NCBI GenBank assembly: GCA_029844215.1
Contig: CM056723.1
Coordinates: 8,702,980 to 8,766,979, forward strand
Reading direction: 5' to 3'
DNA from: Przewalskia tangutica
Taxonomy: Eukaryota; Streptophyta; Magnoliopsida; Solanales; Solanaceae
Length of the DNA stretch: 64,000 bases
Below are positions 34,201 through 46,059 of this stretch, one piece after another. Made by a program: the position numbers and the translations under genes. The first letter of the stretch is position 1. The number at the start of each line of letters is the position of its first letter. The notes beneath the pieces are model-generated. The model was not told where the DNA came from and ran no database searches. It saw only the letters and a list, made by a program, of their open reading frames with translations.

Positions 34201-37200
34201 CTTGCCTTGCTTTGCTTGTGATTATGCTTTGTATTGAGCCGAGGATCTCCCAGAAACAGTCACTTTACCTATCAAGATAGAGGTAAGGTATGCGTACACT
34301 TTACCCTCCCCAGACCCCACGTTGTGGAATTTCACTGGGTATGTTGTTGTACTTTAGCATTTGGATTGATCTATTGCTTCACTCAGATGTGAAGTTTTAA
34401 TATGAAGGGTGCCATTTACATTTGAAGTCATTTAATTGGATGTCAGCGCTGATCAATACGATGTGAATTAAATAGGAGGAGAGAAGATGCAGTTGGACTA
34501 TCGTTGAATAAGAGGAGCCGTCTTAGAACTTAAAATACAGATGCCTACTACGAGGCGCAGGAGTACCTTGTTTGGTCTTGTGAGGCGCTTAGTCATGTTA
34601 CGAGAATGAAATAATGCCCTGGCTTGACTTACGACCAAAATTTCTTACTGCTCGCACCAATAGCGGGCAAAAGAGATCTCTTTTGATAAGATTGGATACC
34701 TGAAATCACTCGTATTCTTAATAAAATTTCTGGCTTGCATGTTGATCAATTAGTTATCAAAATTTGAAAACCAACAATAACAACAACATACCCAGTGAAA
34801 TTCCATAACGTGGATCTGGGGAGGGTAGAGTGTACGCAGACCTTACTCTACCTCTACATTGGTAGGTAGAGCGGTTGTTTCCGACAAACCCTCGGCTCAA
34901 GACAAAGCACAAGCACAAGCAAGCAAGAGAAATGATCAAATCAAGAAATTTAAAGCTGAAAATGCTGGTATCAAAAGCGAACGAGCAATGATAGCGCATT
35001 CTGAAACCATGTCTGCAAAATATAATTATGGCAGATGGAAGTTACAATTCAATGTAATATCATTTAATAAACGAGATGGACTGCACAACATTGAGTACTC
35101 TTTCTAACTCGTTTAAAAAAGAAAGAAAACAAATATGCTTTTTACGTTTTCCTGTTCCAAGATTACTGAGAGACACGAGAGGTATGGTTCCAAAAGCCTC
35201 CTTTCCCTTTTCTATCTATGGCTTCAGGATTCACTACTAAGCTTTAGTTGAAATAAGAGCGCTCGTCTTGGCACTAAAACTCTGGGGTTCCAACTGTATG
35301 AGTCATGCAGAAATGAGATTTGGGAATGTAGAGGTAGAATAGAGAGATGTCAGCAATATTTAGAAGACGATTGGATTCAAAGAACTTCCTTTTATGAAAG
35401 ATATTATGGATGCACACTTTTAAAAATAGTAAATAAAAAACTTAACAGAAATGGTGCGAGTATCTTAGTAAATTTGGTGTTTAAAGCTAGTCATATGAAT
35501 TGTCATATATACTGAAAGTTGCAGTAGGAAGTTTGTGAGTTTTCCTTCAGTACAAGTACATATGTCCAATTTCTGTGCCTTAAAAAGTGTTAATTCTGAT
35601 GAACAGATAATTTGGTGGAGGATCTGTTTGGGGATTTTGAGTATGAGATCCAGGTTCCATATTTGTTGTATCGAAATTCTACCCAAGAAGTTAACGGGAT
35701 ATGGTTTTATAATCAGCGTGAATGTGAAGAAGTTGCAAATCTCTTTGACAGGTAATCTTTTCACAGCTTTTCTCTCCAGAAATGATTCCTTTTCTCCCTG
35801 TCCCCTAGTTAAGTGAATTGTATGACCAGCCTAATGAGAAGGATAGGGATCAAAGAAGTACCTTTCGACCACACTGATTACAGACATATCTTCCGATGCG
35901 TTTTCTCTTTGATGATTAACTTTTTAAACCTGTCACTCAATTTAGTGTTTACTGGTGATCAGGATACTCGCTGCGTATTCCAAGGTGCCTACCAAGTCAA
36001 AAGTACCATTGACGAAGAGGTATTTCGATTTATGCTTTAATGAAATAAAGATACTTCTATTGAGACTTACGTTTTAATGGCTTCAACATTTTTACAAATA
36101 TGTTTGATAAATGATTGACCTTTGTATAGATTACTCTATTTCATCTTTACATTCGAAGAGTTGCCGTTAAGTGAAATCTTACTGAAAAGGTGCATAATAG
36201 ATAATTGTTGATGTCATCCAGATGAAGGGACCTGGTCAATAAGATACTATTTCAATTCCCAAGCCAACTTGTTGAGTAATAGAACTCCAAATAATAATAA
36301 AATTATCGTAGATGATTACAGATATAGGTGAAAGAATTTATATTTGAGTTGTAAAAAACAGTCTTTACATTGTCGCCTACTGCTAGGAGGATACTGTTGG
36401 TCTGTGATATAGGAGGGAAGCTATTATTTCAATGTTGGTTGTAACGAGCAGTTGAATTTTTGTCTCTTGCATACAGTTTAACGTAGGATTGCAATCCCCT
36501 TGGGTGTTTCTATAATAAAGCAAACTTTGAGAAGTGATCTCTATGAATGCTTCAAAATTTTCCAATCATACACATTTTTTGGTATTACGTCAAAAAAGCA
36601 AGCACTCTCTCTTGTACATTTTTGAAGTAATTATACAAGATATAACAAATCTTTGTCAAGGAAAGCAGTCTAAGGTCTAAGACGAATTGTTTCACTCTTT
36701 CTGGTATAATCTCTTTCCTTCTGTTATCCATAACCTGTCTGATGCCAGTTGCTGTCAATTGGTTTCTGAAAGAAGCTTTTAGTAATATGCAATTTTACTA
36801 CAGTGAATTTGAAGAGCTGGAAGCAGTTCCAACCATGGCTGTAATTGATGGTCCTCTGGAGCCGTCATCGTTCGCTGCTTCAAATGCTCCGCATCTCCCT
36901 GAGGACAATTCCTTTGTGAACTTCGGTGTATGCCTTCTTTCTCCCTTCCTCTTTGCTCTTCTTTCAAATAAATTTACTGTATCTGTTGTGCAAGAAATCT
37001 TACTGAAAAGAATATTTTTCCGCGTGTCAATGCTTTTTGAAGATTTTCAGTTTCTCTTGCTAGGCATTTGTGTTCAAATCTTTACTTTTGTATAGAACAA
37101 GTTTTCTTAAATATTGTGGGGTATATGTGACATGGATCCAATATGTTAGTTGAAAACGTGACTACTCTTGTGCATTTCAAAATATAACCAGTTATTTGAC

Positions 37201-40200
37201 CCTAATATACTAGGGTAGAATACTGTGTACATTATTTGGATAAAGACTCGAGGAGTACTGGGACAGCAAAACAGGCCATGAAATTATCAGGGTCAAGACA
37301 AAAAGAAAGGATGGACCAAGCTTACTCTGTTGGCGGGAATTTCCTTAATAACATTAATTAAAAAACTAGCTAATGATTTATGATTTATGTTAGTAAGAAA
37401 AAAAAGCATAAAGTGCATATTTAATACTTCTTGAAAGAGAAAAATAGTTGGAAAATTCGATTTTTGCTGTGTTGTCTCATCTTGACTAAATTTATGCTTT
37501 TCTTTTGCAGAACGCCATGGCAATTGGGAATGGTTCTAGTACTACAGTTCAAGGGCAGCTATACCACTCACCTCCAGCGATCATACCTCCTCCTCGTCCT
37601 CCTGCATCTGTTCCTCCCTCTTTAGCACCTGCCCTGATTCCATCTCCTCATCTTAATACTTCTTCCCTTTTGAGGCCCCTCTTTGATGCTCCTGAACCAG
37701 ACAGCAGTGCTAAATGGTCTTCAAGTCTGGTGAAGCCATCATCTTTTTTTGGTCCTCCACCTGTCTCTTCTCCGCTGATGCCTCCTGTTTTTTCATCTGT
37801 GCCCACTGCTCCTCCACTTCTTCTGCTTGGGAATCTCCAACGCCCTTATGGAGCTCCTTTGCTTCAACCATTTCCTCCTCCCACTCCTCCTCCATCTCTC
37901 ACTCCTACTTCTGCTCCTACCCCAAACTATGGACCTGTTGTTAGCAGAGACAAAGTGCGTGAAGCACTTGTAATGCTTGTTCAGGTATTTTTCCTGAATT
38001 CCTTGGTTACCTTTGCTATGCTAAACATTCTTGAAGACACTAAGCTTTTAGTGATCTGCAGTTAATTTCTTTTAGCCTTGTAATGAGACATTGATACCGC
38101 AAGGTAAATACACTCTGCTGAGGGTGTACTGAAGGGAAACAATTATCGTAATTTGCTATATTGGGGACAATCCAGATAATATGAGTAAGAATATGCAGCA
38201 ATTGCTTTTAGGACTTGGTTTTTGTAGCTTCTCTCATTTCCTCTCATTCCTTTAGGACTTGAGGTTTCATCTGAACTCATGTCTTGATGCCATTCCACTG
38301 AGAAGCATATGACATTTGCAGTCTAGGATGTCTATATTTTACACCTTTTACATATATGGTGTATGTGTGAACCTGATTACCATCTGGTTGCTCTTGCAAT
38401 GGACATTTGACTAGCATATTGGAAACTACACCACATATTACACTGAAGTGTTGTTAGGTTTCCTATTTCTTATAAGTAATTGTTTATTCATGGAAAAAAT
38501 GGATAAGTATTACGTGTTAATGGGAGGAGATACAAAGGAGTTTACCATGTGACCGGAAGGTCATGGGTTCAAGCCGTGGAAATGTGTAAAGGCTGCGTAC
38601 AATAGACCACAAGGCTGCCCTTTTTTTATACAAAGGAGTTTACCAAAACCGTTAGCTTACTCTAGGGATCTTCCTTGAGCCTGTACTTCTTTATCCTAGT
38701 TTTGAATAAGGTAACCAATAGTGTGCAAGATGGGTTTCGATGGTGATTGGTGCATGTCATTCATTGATGATAATGTGTTAATTGGCGAAACTGGCTAGGA
38801 GGTAAACTAAGACCTGGTACTATACAGAGGCACTCCGGAGAATAAGGGATTTATGATAAGTAGAAGTAAGTTAGAATGTAAGCATTAAAAATTTATCCTC
38901 GGACCTTCACAAGAAGAAGAAAAGCAAATGAGATTGGAGCAAATTATGTTGACTAAATGTAGAAATTTCAGTTACCTAGGCTGAGTCTCCCAAGAGAATG
39001 GTATGAAAGATGAAGATGTGGCACAAAGTTAAAATAGAATGGGTGAAGTGGAGTAGTGACGTAGGAGGTTTTATGCATCAGGAAGATACCTAATAAAATG
39101 AAAGGCCTTGTTTGTGTAAATCAATGTAATTTAGGAATTGGGCATCTTCACCGGATAAGTGTCGTACGAATGTAGATGTTAAGATGGATGTGCCGTGTGC
39201 GTCATAGTAAATTGGACAAGATTAGAAACAATCACATCAAGCCAAGGGTGCAAGTAGCACACACATAGGATAATATTAGAGGAAGTCATCTGGAATAGCC
39301 TGCACGGCTGCTCAGACCATCAAATGCATTAGTGAGTTGTTCAAACATAAGATAGTTGTGTATTCTGTTAGATAGGTTGTGCATTTTGCTTTAAGGAAAT
39401 GCAAAATTGATGACCTAATTTTTCTTTGTGAAACTTCTGATTCCTCTTTCAATATTTCCCCTGTTTATGTATATTTTTGGTGAATTCCTCGTCATATTCC
39501 CCTATTAAATGGTCTTATTTTATTGGTAGTGTTAAAGTACGTGTGTATTTCAATTCAGGTGCTTAAAAGAACCTGTTAGAATTGATATGAACATCAACTT
39601 GTAAAAATGTTAAAACTCCTTTATGCATGAAACTATTTGTCAATTAGCAGTTTTAAGGTAGTAGGTCTAAAAAGATTCACTTGGTGGCTGGTAAAATAAA
39701 ATTATTATGGACATGGTGCTACATTTCATTATTTGGTCCTTCACCACACCAAGAGGAGGGGAAAGGATTGGTCAACATTTAAGATACATAATAATGTATT
39801 ATGTCGACAATGAAGGAGTGAGATAATTGGATGACAAGTATATTCCATAGGAGAAAAGGGCTTGTCTCTCCCCCCCCCCCCCCCCACACACACACACACA
39901 AAGATCAGTAAGGTTTCTAACTGTTTTACAATTTGAAAGTGGCAGTGCATTGGTACTCCTTAAATGCCATGAAGGAAACCATAAATTCTTTGATGCCAAA
40001 TTATCTTCTTGGTGCTCTACCAAAACCACATCATTTTGCAGGAGAATAGATAAAACTCGGGTGTAAAATACAAGCATGCCTAATAATATCTATCCCGGAC
40101 CTCTAGAGAATTTGAGACATAGGAACAATGAAAAGGTTCTGAATTTAGCTACTGTGAACTAATGAGGGACTCCTCTGTTAATTTCTGGATTTATGAGATA

Positions 40201-42529
40201 TTAACACTGCAATGCAAGGGAAAGAAAGGGGAAAATAAAGGAGAGAAAAGATATTTTTGTTTTGTGGGAGTTTTCCTATATTTTCTGTTAAACTGAAAGT
40301 TACAATATGATCTTATATTTATAGGCTAGACTAACATAGCTAATAACAACTAAGCTAACAATATCATATCTCAACACCCCTCCGCAAGCTAGGAGATATG
40401 AAGACATTCTTTATTCCTAGCTTGGATACTATAGCAAAACACTCTACTAAAAATAGCAACGAAGAACCCCTCGTTCTCTAGTCACACTCCTCGGACTAGA
40501 GAATCCCTCGATTCTCCCTAATGTAGCAGTAGCAACGAAGAACCCCTCGTTCTCTAGTCACACTCGGACTAGAGAATCCCTCGATTCTCCGTATGCAAAA
40601 CGACGGCAAGAATCCCTCGTTCCCTAGTCACACTAGGACTAGAGAATCCCTCGATTCTCATCACGTAAGCTATTATAATAAGCTCGGATATGCAGTGGAG
40701 TCTCCCTCAATTTCTAGTCCAATTCCGACTAGAAATTCCTCGATTCTCCTATCCTGAGCTACACATATAAAAACAGGCAATCTAACACTTGATCGACCTG
40801 TGAAAAACTCTTTAAATTGAGTTTCAACTCAATCCATATTGTTTCTGATCCCTCAGTTTTCAGTCAATTTGCAGCTGAAAACTCCTCGATCCTTCCATCA
40901 ATCTATTGTTTACGATCGCGCATCCAGTCAGACAAATGCTTCCATCCGGATGCTCCTAAAAAAACTAGTAATGATATTGCTCCGTGCATTTTTCACACCT
41001 CCAAGCATCGAGGCCATCACATGATTCGGGTCACCACCACCCGATCCATCAGCAAATGTACGCCATTCAGATGTCTCATCAATTGACCTCGATTCCAACT
41101 CATCTTTCACTGTATGAAATGCCTCTTTCTCCTTCGATTCTACTTTAGCTCTCTGGTCCTATCTACTAGCTTCCAACTTCTCAACTTTCAACAATAACAA
41201 ATTCCTTTCACCCTCAATAACGCTCAATTTCACGCTTTTCTTATTTTCGCCCCTCTAGAGCCGACTTCAGTTTCGATAACTATGAATTCGATTCTTTCAG
41301 ATCGTTCATCGCAGTTATGAGATCATGTTGCAGTCGAGAGTGTTCTCCCTCGAGCTCTGCTGCTCGGACAACTACCGATTTGAAAGCCTTGTTTTCGGAT
41401 TCTAGCTTCTCCGCCTTCTTCTGTTTTAGAGTTTCTAGAACTTTCCAGATCTTTGAGTGATTTCTCGGTGTGTAGCAGTGATATTCCCGGCGAATTGGAA
41501 CGTCTAGCTAATGTACCTGGTTTCAGATCCAGGAGATTTGTTCAGGTACGAGCTAAAATTTCAGTTCAACAGCCGTTTTCATTCCTCAAACATGATTGTA
41601 ATGCACCAGCCTTGTTTCTGCATATGCCGTTATAGAAACATGGACTGATAAAATCAGTAACGCAAACACGGACAAGTAGCTGAAGTCGTGAAAAAGAGTT
41701 CGACGGAGATCTGTTTTCCGTCGAGATGCCGATAATTTTTAGCGTGTGATTTCCAATCCGGATCCGAAACCGAACCGGATCCTTGTGTTGGATTTTTACA
41801 GCGGGAAACGTTTTCGACGGAGATAATAGTGTGTATTGAACCAGAGGATCTTCAACCTACGGTGAAACTCTGCGTCGATAGTTTATATTCACCGTTGGTG
41901 GCGGTGAAGAGATCGGCGGCGGAGAAATTGAGGTTTTAGCGAAGAGTCGAGCTGATAATCGTGCTTTTAATTGGAGAATCCGGTGCTATTCCCAGATCTG
42001 TTTCCTTTGAATTTTACTGTATGCATCGATAGAGATTCCTATTGATCCACATCGATCGAATAGGCTTTGATACCATGTTAATTTCTGGATTTATGAGATA
42101 TTAACACTGCAATGCAAGGGAAAGAAAGGGGAAAATAAAGAAGAGAAAAGATATTTTTGTTTTGTGGGAGTTTTCCTATATTTTCTGTTAAACTGAAAGT
42201 TACAATATGATCTTATATTTATAGGCTAGACTAAGCTAGACTAACATAGCTAATAACAACTAAGCTAACAATATCATATCTCAACATCAGCTATAGTGGT
42301 GTTGTAAGCTCGTGGGTTATTGACTTGTCTACTCTTGGAAGTCACTGGTAATTTGTTATTTCTGTTATTTTTGTTTTTTCCATTTCAATTATTCTTGTGC
42401 TTATTTGTTCCGATAACAAGCCTTGATACTGGTCTCGTTATGCATCTAATTTGATCTTTATTTCCATAACAGGACGACCAATTCATAGACATGGTATACC
42501 GGGCAGTGCTGAATGCTCATCAGTCATAA
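31263..42529 (+). CDS. DCP1: mRNA-decapping enzyme subunit DCP1
   Basis: Activator subunit of the DCP1-DCP2 decapping complex in cytoplasmic P-bodies, which commits mRNAs to 5'-3' decay. Eight exons join in frame to 368 residues: 31263-31421, 31508-31548, 32213-32262, 35607-35751, 35963-36019, 36804-36927, 37511-37984, 42473-42529. The EVH1 domain covers about residues 1-150, from LLNLTVLQRIDPFIEEILIT through RFQFIVMNRRNTDNL to VNGIWFYNQRECEEVANLF. A Pro/Ser-rich linker follows. The C-terminal trimerisation helix spans the last intron (SRDKVREALVMLVQ then DDQFIDMVYRAVLNAHQS). The ATG at 31263 matches the known plant start MSQNGKLMPN. The upstream in-frame triplet at 31251 is GTG. Introns 3 (3.3 kb) and 7 (4.5 kb) are swollen by transposons, but every splice site is intact. 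Confidence 0.93.
31659..32003. mobile_element. hAT-like MITE in DCP1 intron 2
   Basis: The left end CAGCTTGTTTGGATGGTTAT pairs with GTAACAACCATCCAAACAGCT at the right. The right terminal repeat is present twice in tandem (31961-32003). Confidence 0.65.
32393..32529 (-). mobile_element. Short RTE/SINE tail insertion in DCP1 intron 3
   Basis: Minus-strand copy that begins on the + strand with a CAA run and contains CATACCCAGTGTAATCCCAC and TTTCCGATAGACCCTCAGC. A 17-bp AAACTTGAAGCTTATAC flanks both sides (32376-32392 and 32530-32546), a clear target-site duplication. The 3' end is shared by Solanaceae RTE LINEs and their SINE partners. Confidence 0.85.
32773..34349 (+). mobile_element. 5'-truncated RTE-clade LINE in DCP1 intron 3
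   Basis: Non-LTR retrotransposon that inserts by target-primed reverse transcription. The decayed reverse transcriptase begins with MVFIDLGKAYDKVSREVLWR, continues with remnants of the active-site region (the FADD-type motif is altered), and ends with MRILRWMCGHIMRDRIRNDD and MREARLRWFEHVQMRD, the diagnostic RTE C-terminus. A 3' UTR follows, ending in a TTG tail. The 18-bp TACTTTAGCATTTGGATT lies on both sides (32755-32772 and 34350-34367). Several stops and frameshifts make it inactive. Confidence 0.92.
34771..34905 (-). mobile_element. Short RTE/SINE tail in DCP1 intron 3
   Basis: AACAATAACAACAACATACC and a body similar to 32393-32529 end with TTTCCGACAAACCCTCGGCT. No certain target duplication. 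Confidence 0.7.
38548..38627 (+). mobile_element. Internally shortened SINE in DCP1 intron 7
   Basis: An 80-bp body has the box-B-like GGTTCAAGCCGTGG, then GGCTGCGTACAATAGACC joined directly to AAGGCTGCCCTTTTTTT. It is flanked by a perfect 18-bp duplication ATACAAAGGAGTTTACCA (38530-38547 and 38628-38645). Confidence 0.9.
38660..39340 (+). pseudogene. Heavily decayed RTE reverse transcriptase
   Basis: Scattered readings such as LEPVLLYPSFE-like and CMSFIDDNVLIGETG (remnant of the FADD active-site region), then MLRWMCRVRHSKLDKIRNNH near 39180, place this in the RTE clade. There are stops and shifts throughout. It is older than the copy at 32773. Confidence 0.65.
39874..39901 (+). repeat. Poly-C tract followed by (CA)n
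   Basis: A run of about 17 C residues is joined to about eight CA units in DCP1 intron 7. Confidence 0.9.
40450..40765 (-). repeat. Array of four short hairpins, inverted copy
   Basis: Hairpins GTTCTCTAGTC/GACTAGAGAAT (twice), GTTCCCTAGTC/GACTAGAGAAT, and ATTTCTAGTC/GACTAGAAAT have 7-10 base loops. They match the array at 18378-18670 in the same order once strand is reversed. Confidence 0.85.
40928..41460 (-). pseudogene. Coiled-coil reading frame inside LTR element
   Basis: On the minus strand the best readings are VLETLKQKKAEKLESENKAF, VVRAAELEGEHSRLQHDLIT, GERNLLLLKVEKLEASR and KVESKEKEAFHTVKDELE, joined across a few frameshifts or stops. They end at a stop near 40928. The heptad-rich style resembles a plant cytoskeletal or scaffold coiled coil rather than a retroviral gag with zinc knuckles. 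It could be a captured host fragment or a diverged gag. I do not recognise the exact protein. Confidence 0.5.
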
Positions 42530-43060
42530 TATTAAGAGGAACTCTTCTATTTCGTCTGATGAGATTTCATTACACAGTTTTACCATGGCTAAAAGAGGAT
42601 CAAATGGTCAATGTATAGGGGGTAACTTGTGTGTTTATGGTGTCTGTGAGACCCGCTATGTATAGTTGTATACTAGTTTGTTTCAGTGCGTTAGGTTTTG
42701 GACCCATCCTCTTTGATATATACTAGTTTCTTTTATGGTCTGGACATTCCAATTTTGTTCTTTATGGTGCTAAAGCGAGAACCATATATGTTGTCAGCAA
42801 TTGTGTTTATGGTGATCCTGGCCTAGTCCGGTTCAGTGTAAAATATTTAAGAATTGACTGACATAAGTATCGGACTAGCATTCTTAATTTTGAATGGAGT
42901 ATTATAAACTCAAAGAATATTGAATAAGGAGCAGTCTCCACCTCGGGTATATGAATGGTTAGTTTGCTGGAGAAAAAAGTGAAAACTAAATAAGTACTTA
43001 AGAAAGTTCTCTACAGGTAGAAAAATATTGTTCTTTGTGATCTATATAGAGATTCTTAGG
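42530..43060. other. DCP1 3' flank
   Basis: Probable 3' UTR of DCP1, then spacer up to the copia insertion. No further feature seen. Confidence 0.5.
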
Positions 43061-44003
43061 TGTTAGTGTTAGGTTCTGTGTCCTAACATTTTCCGTAACA
43101 TGTCTCTTTTTGGTGTTAAGTAAAAACAGGAAAATGTCATCCCAAATGTCGTGACATCTGGGAGGACATTTCTGGCATAAGTGTTGCCTATCTTCACGGA
43201 GCAGATTCTGAAGCTGAGAAGATTTTATCACGTGAATGTTTGGCTTGGTTAGGAGCTAAGGGAAACACGATAGTACTTGACAAGACCAAGTCCAAGGAGA
43301 GTGCATAACGGAAGGAGCATTCTCAGGAAGACAAAGTCAAATCTGGTGAGAGTTTTAAGGCTAAAGAATAGCTCCAACCAACCCTATTCTGCTCAACCTC
43401 CACCGAGAATCAAGGAGCCTCTCGGGTGGACTCTACACTATAAATAGAGTGTTCACTCCAAGGTTTTGATATCCAGTTTTTGCAGAACAAAATTCAGATC
43501 TGAGACGTCTCAAATATTGCCTCAAACACAATTTGGATCGAGCACTGTGTTTGTGATTACACTTGTTCAAAATTACGAATTGCTTTCTTAGATCTATAAG
43601 TGTTCTTTCAACTCAAAGCAATTGTAATAGGGTGTTTTTCACTTCTATTTTAGATAGATTTTTAGGGCTTAGAAGTTAGGATTTAACTTCTTTTAATCCC
43701 TTTGTTTTACGGATTACTATTCATTCTCGAGGATTTGTAAGATTGTATAATTTTTATACAATAAATTTTTGGTCATGAGACCACTATAAGTTATATACAA
43801 TTATATAACTTATGAAAAACAATCTTAGGTGTCCTTGATTTATTTCACGCATTTTAAACTCGGTTTTTAGTTCTGCGTTTTTGTTAATGTTCGATTCATG
43901 TCACGTAACATTTTTGGGAACATTACTTACTGCTTTAAGTTTACCTCTGTTCTTAACTGCTGATTTTACTTATTCCATAGTTTAAGTGCGATAATCCCTT
44001 TCA
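43061..44003 (+). repeat. Sirevirus-like 5' LTR
   Basis: TGTTAGTG...CCTTTCA. It contains a TATAAATA box at 43439, a candidate promoter, and the palindrome AAATGTCGTGACATCT at 43144. Confidence 0.92.
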
Positions 44004-44057
44004 ATTGGTATCAAAGCCAACTTGACATAATAAGTGCTACGGTCCTTTTACTTAACT

Positions 44058-44946
44058 ATGGATCCGGTAATCCAAATATTGGTAGACTTCTATTTTAGAT
44101 GGATCAAACTATCCTTATTGGAAGATTCGCCACGCTCACATCAAATCCATTGATGTTAGAGCATGGAGATCTATTACAAATGGATACATTGTTCTATGCT
44201 TCCACCTGACGGCGAAGCGACATTTTGGTCAAGCGAGGCCGAATGGACTTTCGAAGAAACTAATAGTGCTTCAACGCGAAAAGGCACTAAATGCTATTTT
44301 CGGATGGGTTGATCTTTATATGTTCAAACTCATCCAAAATTGCTCTAATGCCGAGATGCTTGGGATACTTTACAAACTCATTGTGAAGGTAGCTCGTGTT
44401 CGACGACGAAGCTTCGCGTGCTCGTGAGTAAGTATGAGCGTTTAAGGATGGAGGAATCGGAGGATATTAAAACCTATTTTGAAAAGTTGATTGATATCTC
44501 TAATGAATGTCAAGTTCTTGGTTCTCCATCGACCAACAATCAACTTGTTGAAAAGCCCTTCGATCTCTTCCCGAAAAGTTCAACATTAAGATTTGTGCGA
44601 TTGAAGAAGCCACAACCTTGCCCTGATGGACCTACATACCTTAATGAGCATTCTCAAAACATATGAGATGAGCATGGAAAATCAAAGGTCTTTATACAAA
44701 GGCGAGGATGTTGCCCTTCAAGCAAAATCCTTAGAGACTAAGTCGATGAAGAGGATGGAACACTTGAAGAAATTGGGGATGGTGTCACGCGTTGCTCTTC
44801 TTACTCGTAGGTTCAATACGATGTTAAGAAGATTCAACGAAGATAAGAATAAAACTAAGTCTAAAGAGCACCAAAACCAAGGATTCAATCCACGAATTAC
44901 CAAGAATTTTCCCACAGACAAAAAGGCAATCATCTTAGGAGAATAA
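44058..44946 (+). pseudogene. copia gag, frameshifted
   Basis: Starts at ATG 44058. Readable parts are YPYWKIRHAHIKSIDVRAWR-like wording, VSKYERLRMEESEDIKTYFE and MSILKTYEMSMENQ, typical of the UBN2-type gag of plant copia elements that forms the virus-like particle. At least three shifts break the frame. Confidence 0.75.
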
Positions 44947-45680
44947 ATTCGACCAACCAGTTCGATTCAATGCTCGGCGACGATTCAATGTCATGCTCGC
45001 CGGATGGGGCCATTATGCCAACAGTGTGCAAACACTCTAAGAAAGGTTGGCAAAAGTCTATGGATTTCCACTAAGTGATGATGAAGGTGAAGGGAAGAGA
45101 ATACGTAAATAGAGTCACAAGCAATGCGCCATCGCTTTTTGAACATTCTCTGTCGGATGATGAAGGTTTAGTGATCGTGATACACTAAATGTCATGACAT
45201 TTCCGAACATCACCGTAATATCTGCAGATACAAAGAACAGCAATGTATGAGTTTTTAAATTCTTCGATGTCGATTGCTTCTATGGCTTTATTTCAAAAAT
45301 GATTCTAAACACGAGACTCGAAGACTACAGGATGATATGATTAAGGAATTGCAAGCCCTTTGCAAGGACTTAATTATTGAATCTAATCAACTTGAATCAA
45401 AGGTGAAAACTCTAACTCGTGAGAATCAGATTTGATAAGTACCATTACCCGATTGGAAGTGACTCTTACCAAAAAGATCTTGAATTCGGAAGATAAGTGC
45501 AAAGTTGGATCCGCCAAGCAACCTTCAAAAGCTTAACACGTGCACCTCCAAATTAGATGAAATCCTTAGTATTAGTCAACCTCAATGTCTTGGTTTGGGC
45601 TACAAGAATCCCATCAATACATTATGCTCCAACTTGTTTGTTAAAAATGGGAAATGAACCAGTAGAAGGGTAGCAACTAT

Positions 45681-45872
45681 GTGTGCAATTATTGTAATAA
45701 ATCTGGACATTTAAAACCTTTTTGCTTTAAGTTACTAAAACTCGAGAAGAAAAGGTCTTCCGAATCGTCAGAACTTGAACTTCGCATAACTCTAAAAGAC
45801 TCATCTATCTACAAAAATCGTAAGGTAACAAAAAGGTATGGGTTCCCATCAAGAAAACAAGTTGTAATGTAG
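45681..45872 (+). pseudogene. gag zinc knuckle segment
   Basis: CNYCNKSGHLKPFC has the CX2CX4HX4C nucleic-acid-binding knuckle. The expected aspartic protease that should follow is not readable. Confidence 0.75.
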
Positions 45873-46059
45873 CCAATCGCACTAAGGATCAATATCTACG
45901 ATCGTGGTACTTTGTGATGGTCGTTCGCCATATAGCGGGAACAAAAGACTCTAAAGAACTACGAAGCTCTAAAAATGGAAATGTTACATATGGAGGAGGT
46001 GGAAAGAGTAAGATAATAGGAAGAGGAAGGCGTTAATGTCCCGGAATTCCAAAGATTGA

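Larger units (their letters stand above)
40176..42286 (-). mobile_element. Complete non-autonomous LTR retrotransposon in DCP1 intron 7
   Basis: The LTRs are 40176-40376 (201 bp) and 42076-42286 (211 bp). They differ by one substitution and a 10-bp tandem duplication (CTAGACTAAG), so the insertion is recent. Read on the minus strand, the element starts TGTTGAGATATG, has the primer-binding site TGGTATCAAAG immediately inside the 5' LTR (42065-42075 on +), and a purine-rich tract before the 3' LTR. The 1.7-kb interior has a hairpin array (40450-40765) and a coiled-coil reading frame (40928-41460) but no recognisable reverse transcriptase or integrase. A clean target duplication was not found (TCCTC against TCAGC). 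Confidence 0.85.

Noticed and set aside
37710..37895. Glu-rich minus-strand frame opposite DCP1 exon 7
   Set aside because: It is the shadow of the Pro/Ser-rich DCP1 linker.
13265..42529. Metabolic gene cluster around CYC-B
   Set aside because: Neighbours act in traffic, deubiquitination, decapping and photosynthesis, with no second carotenoid gene. Shared strand alone is not evidence of a cluster.
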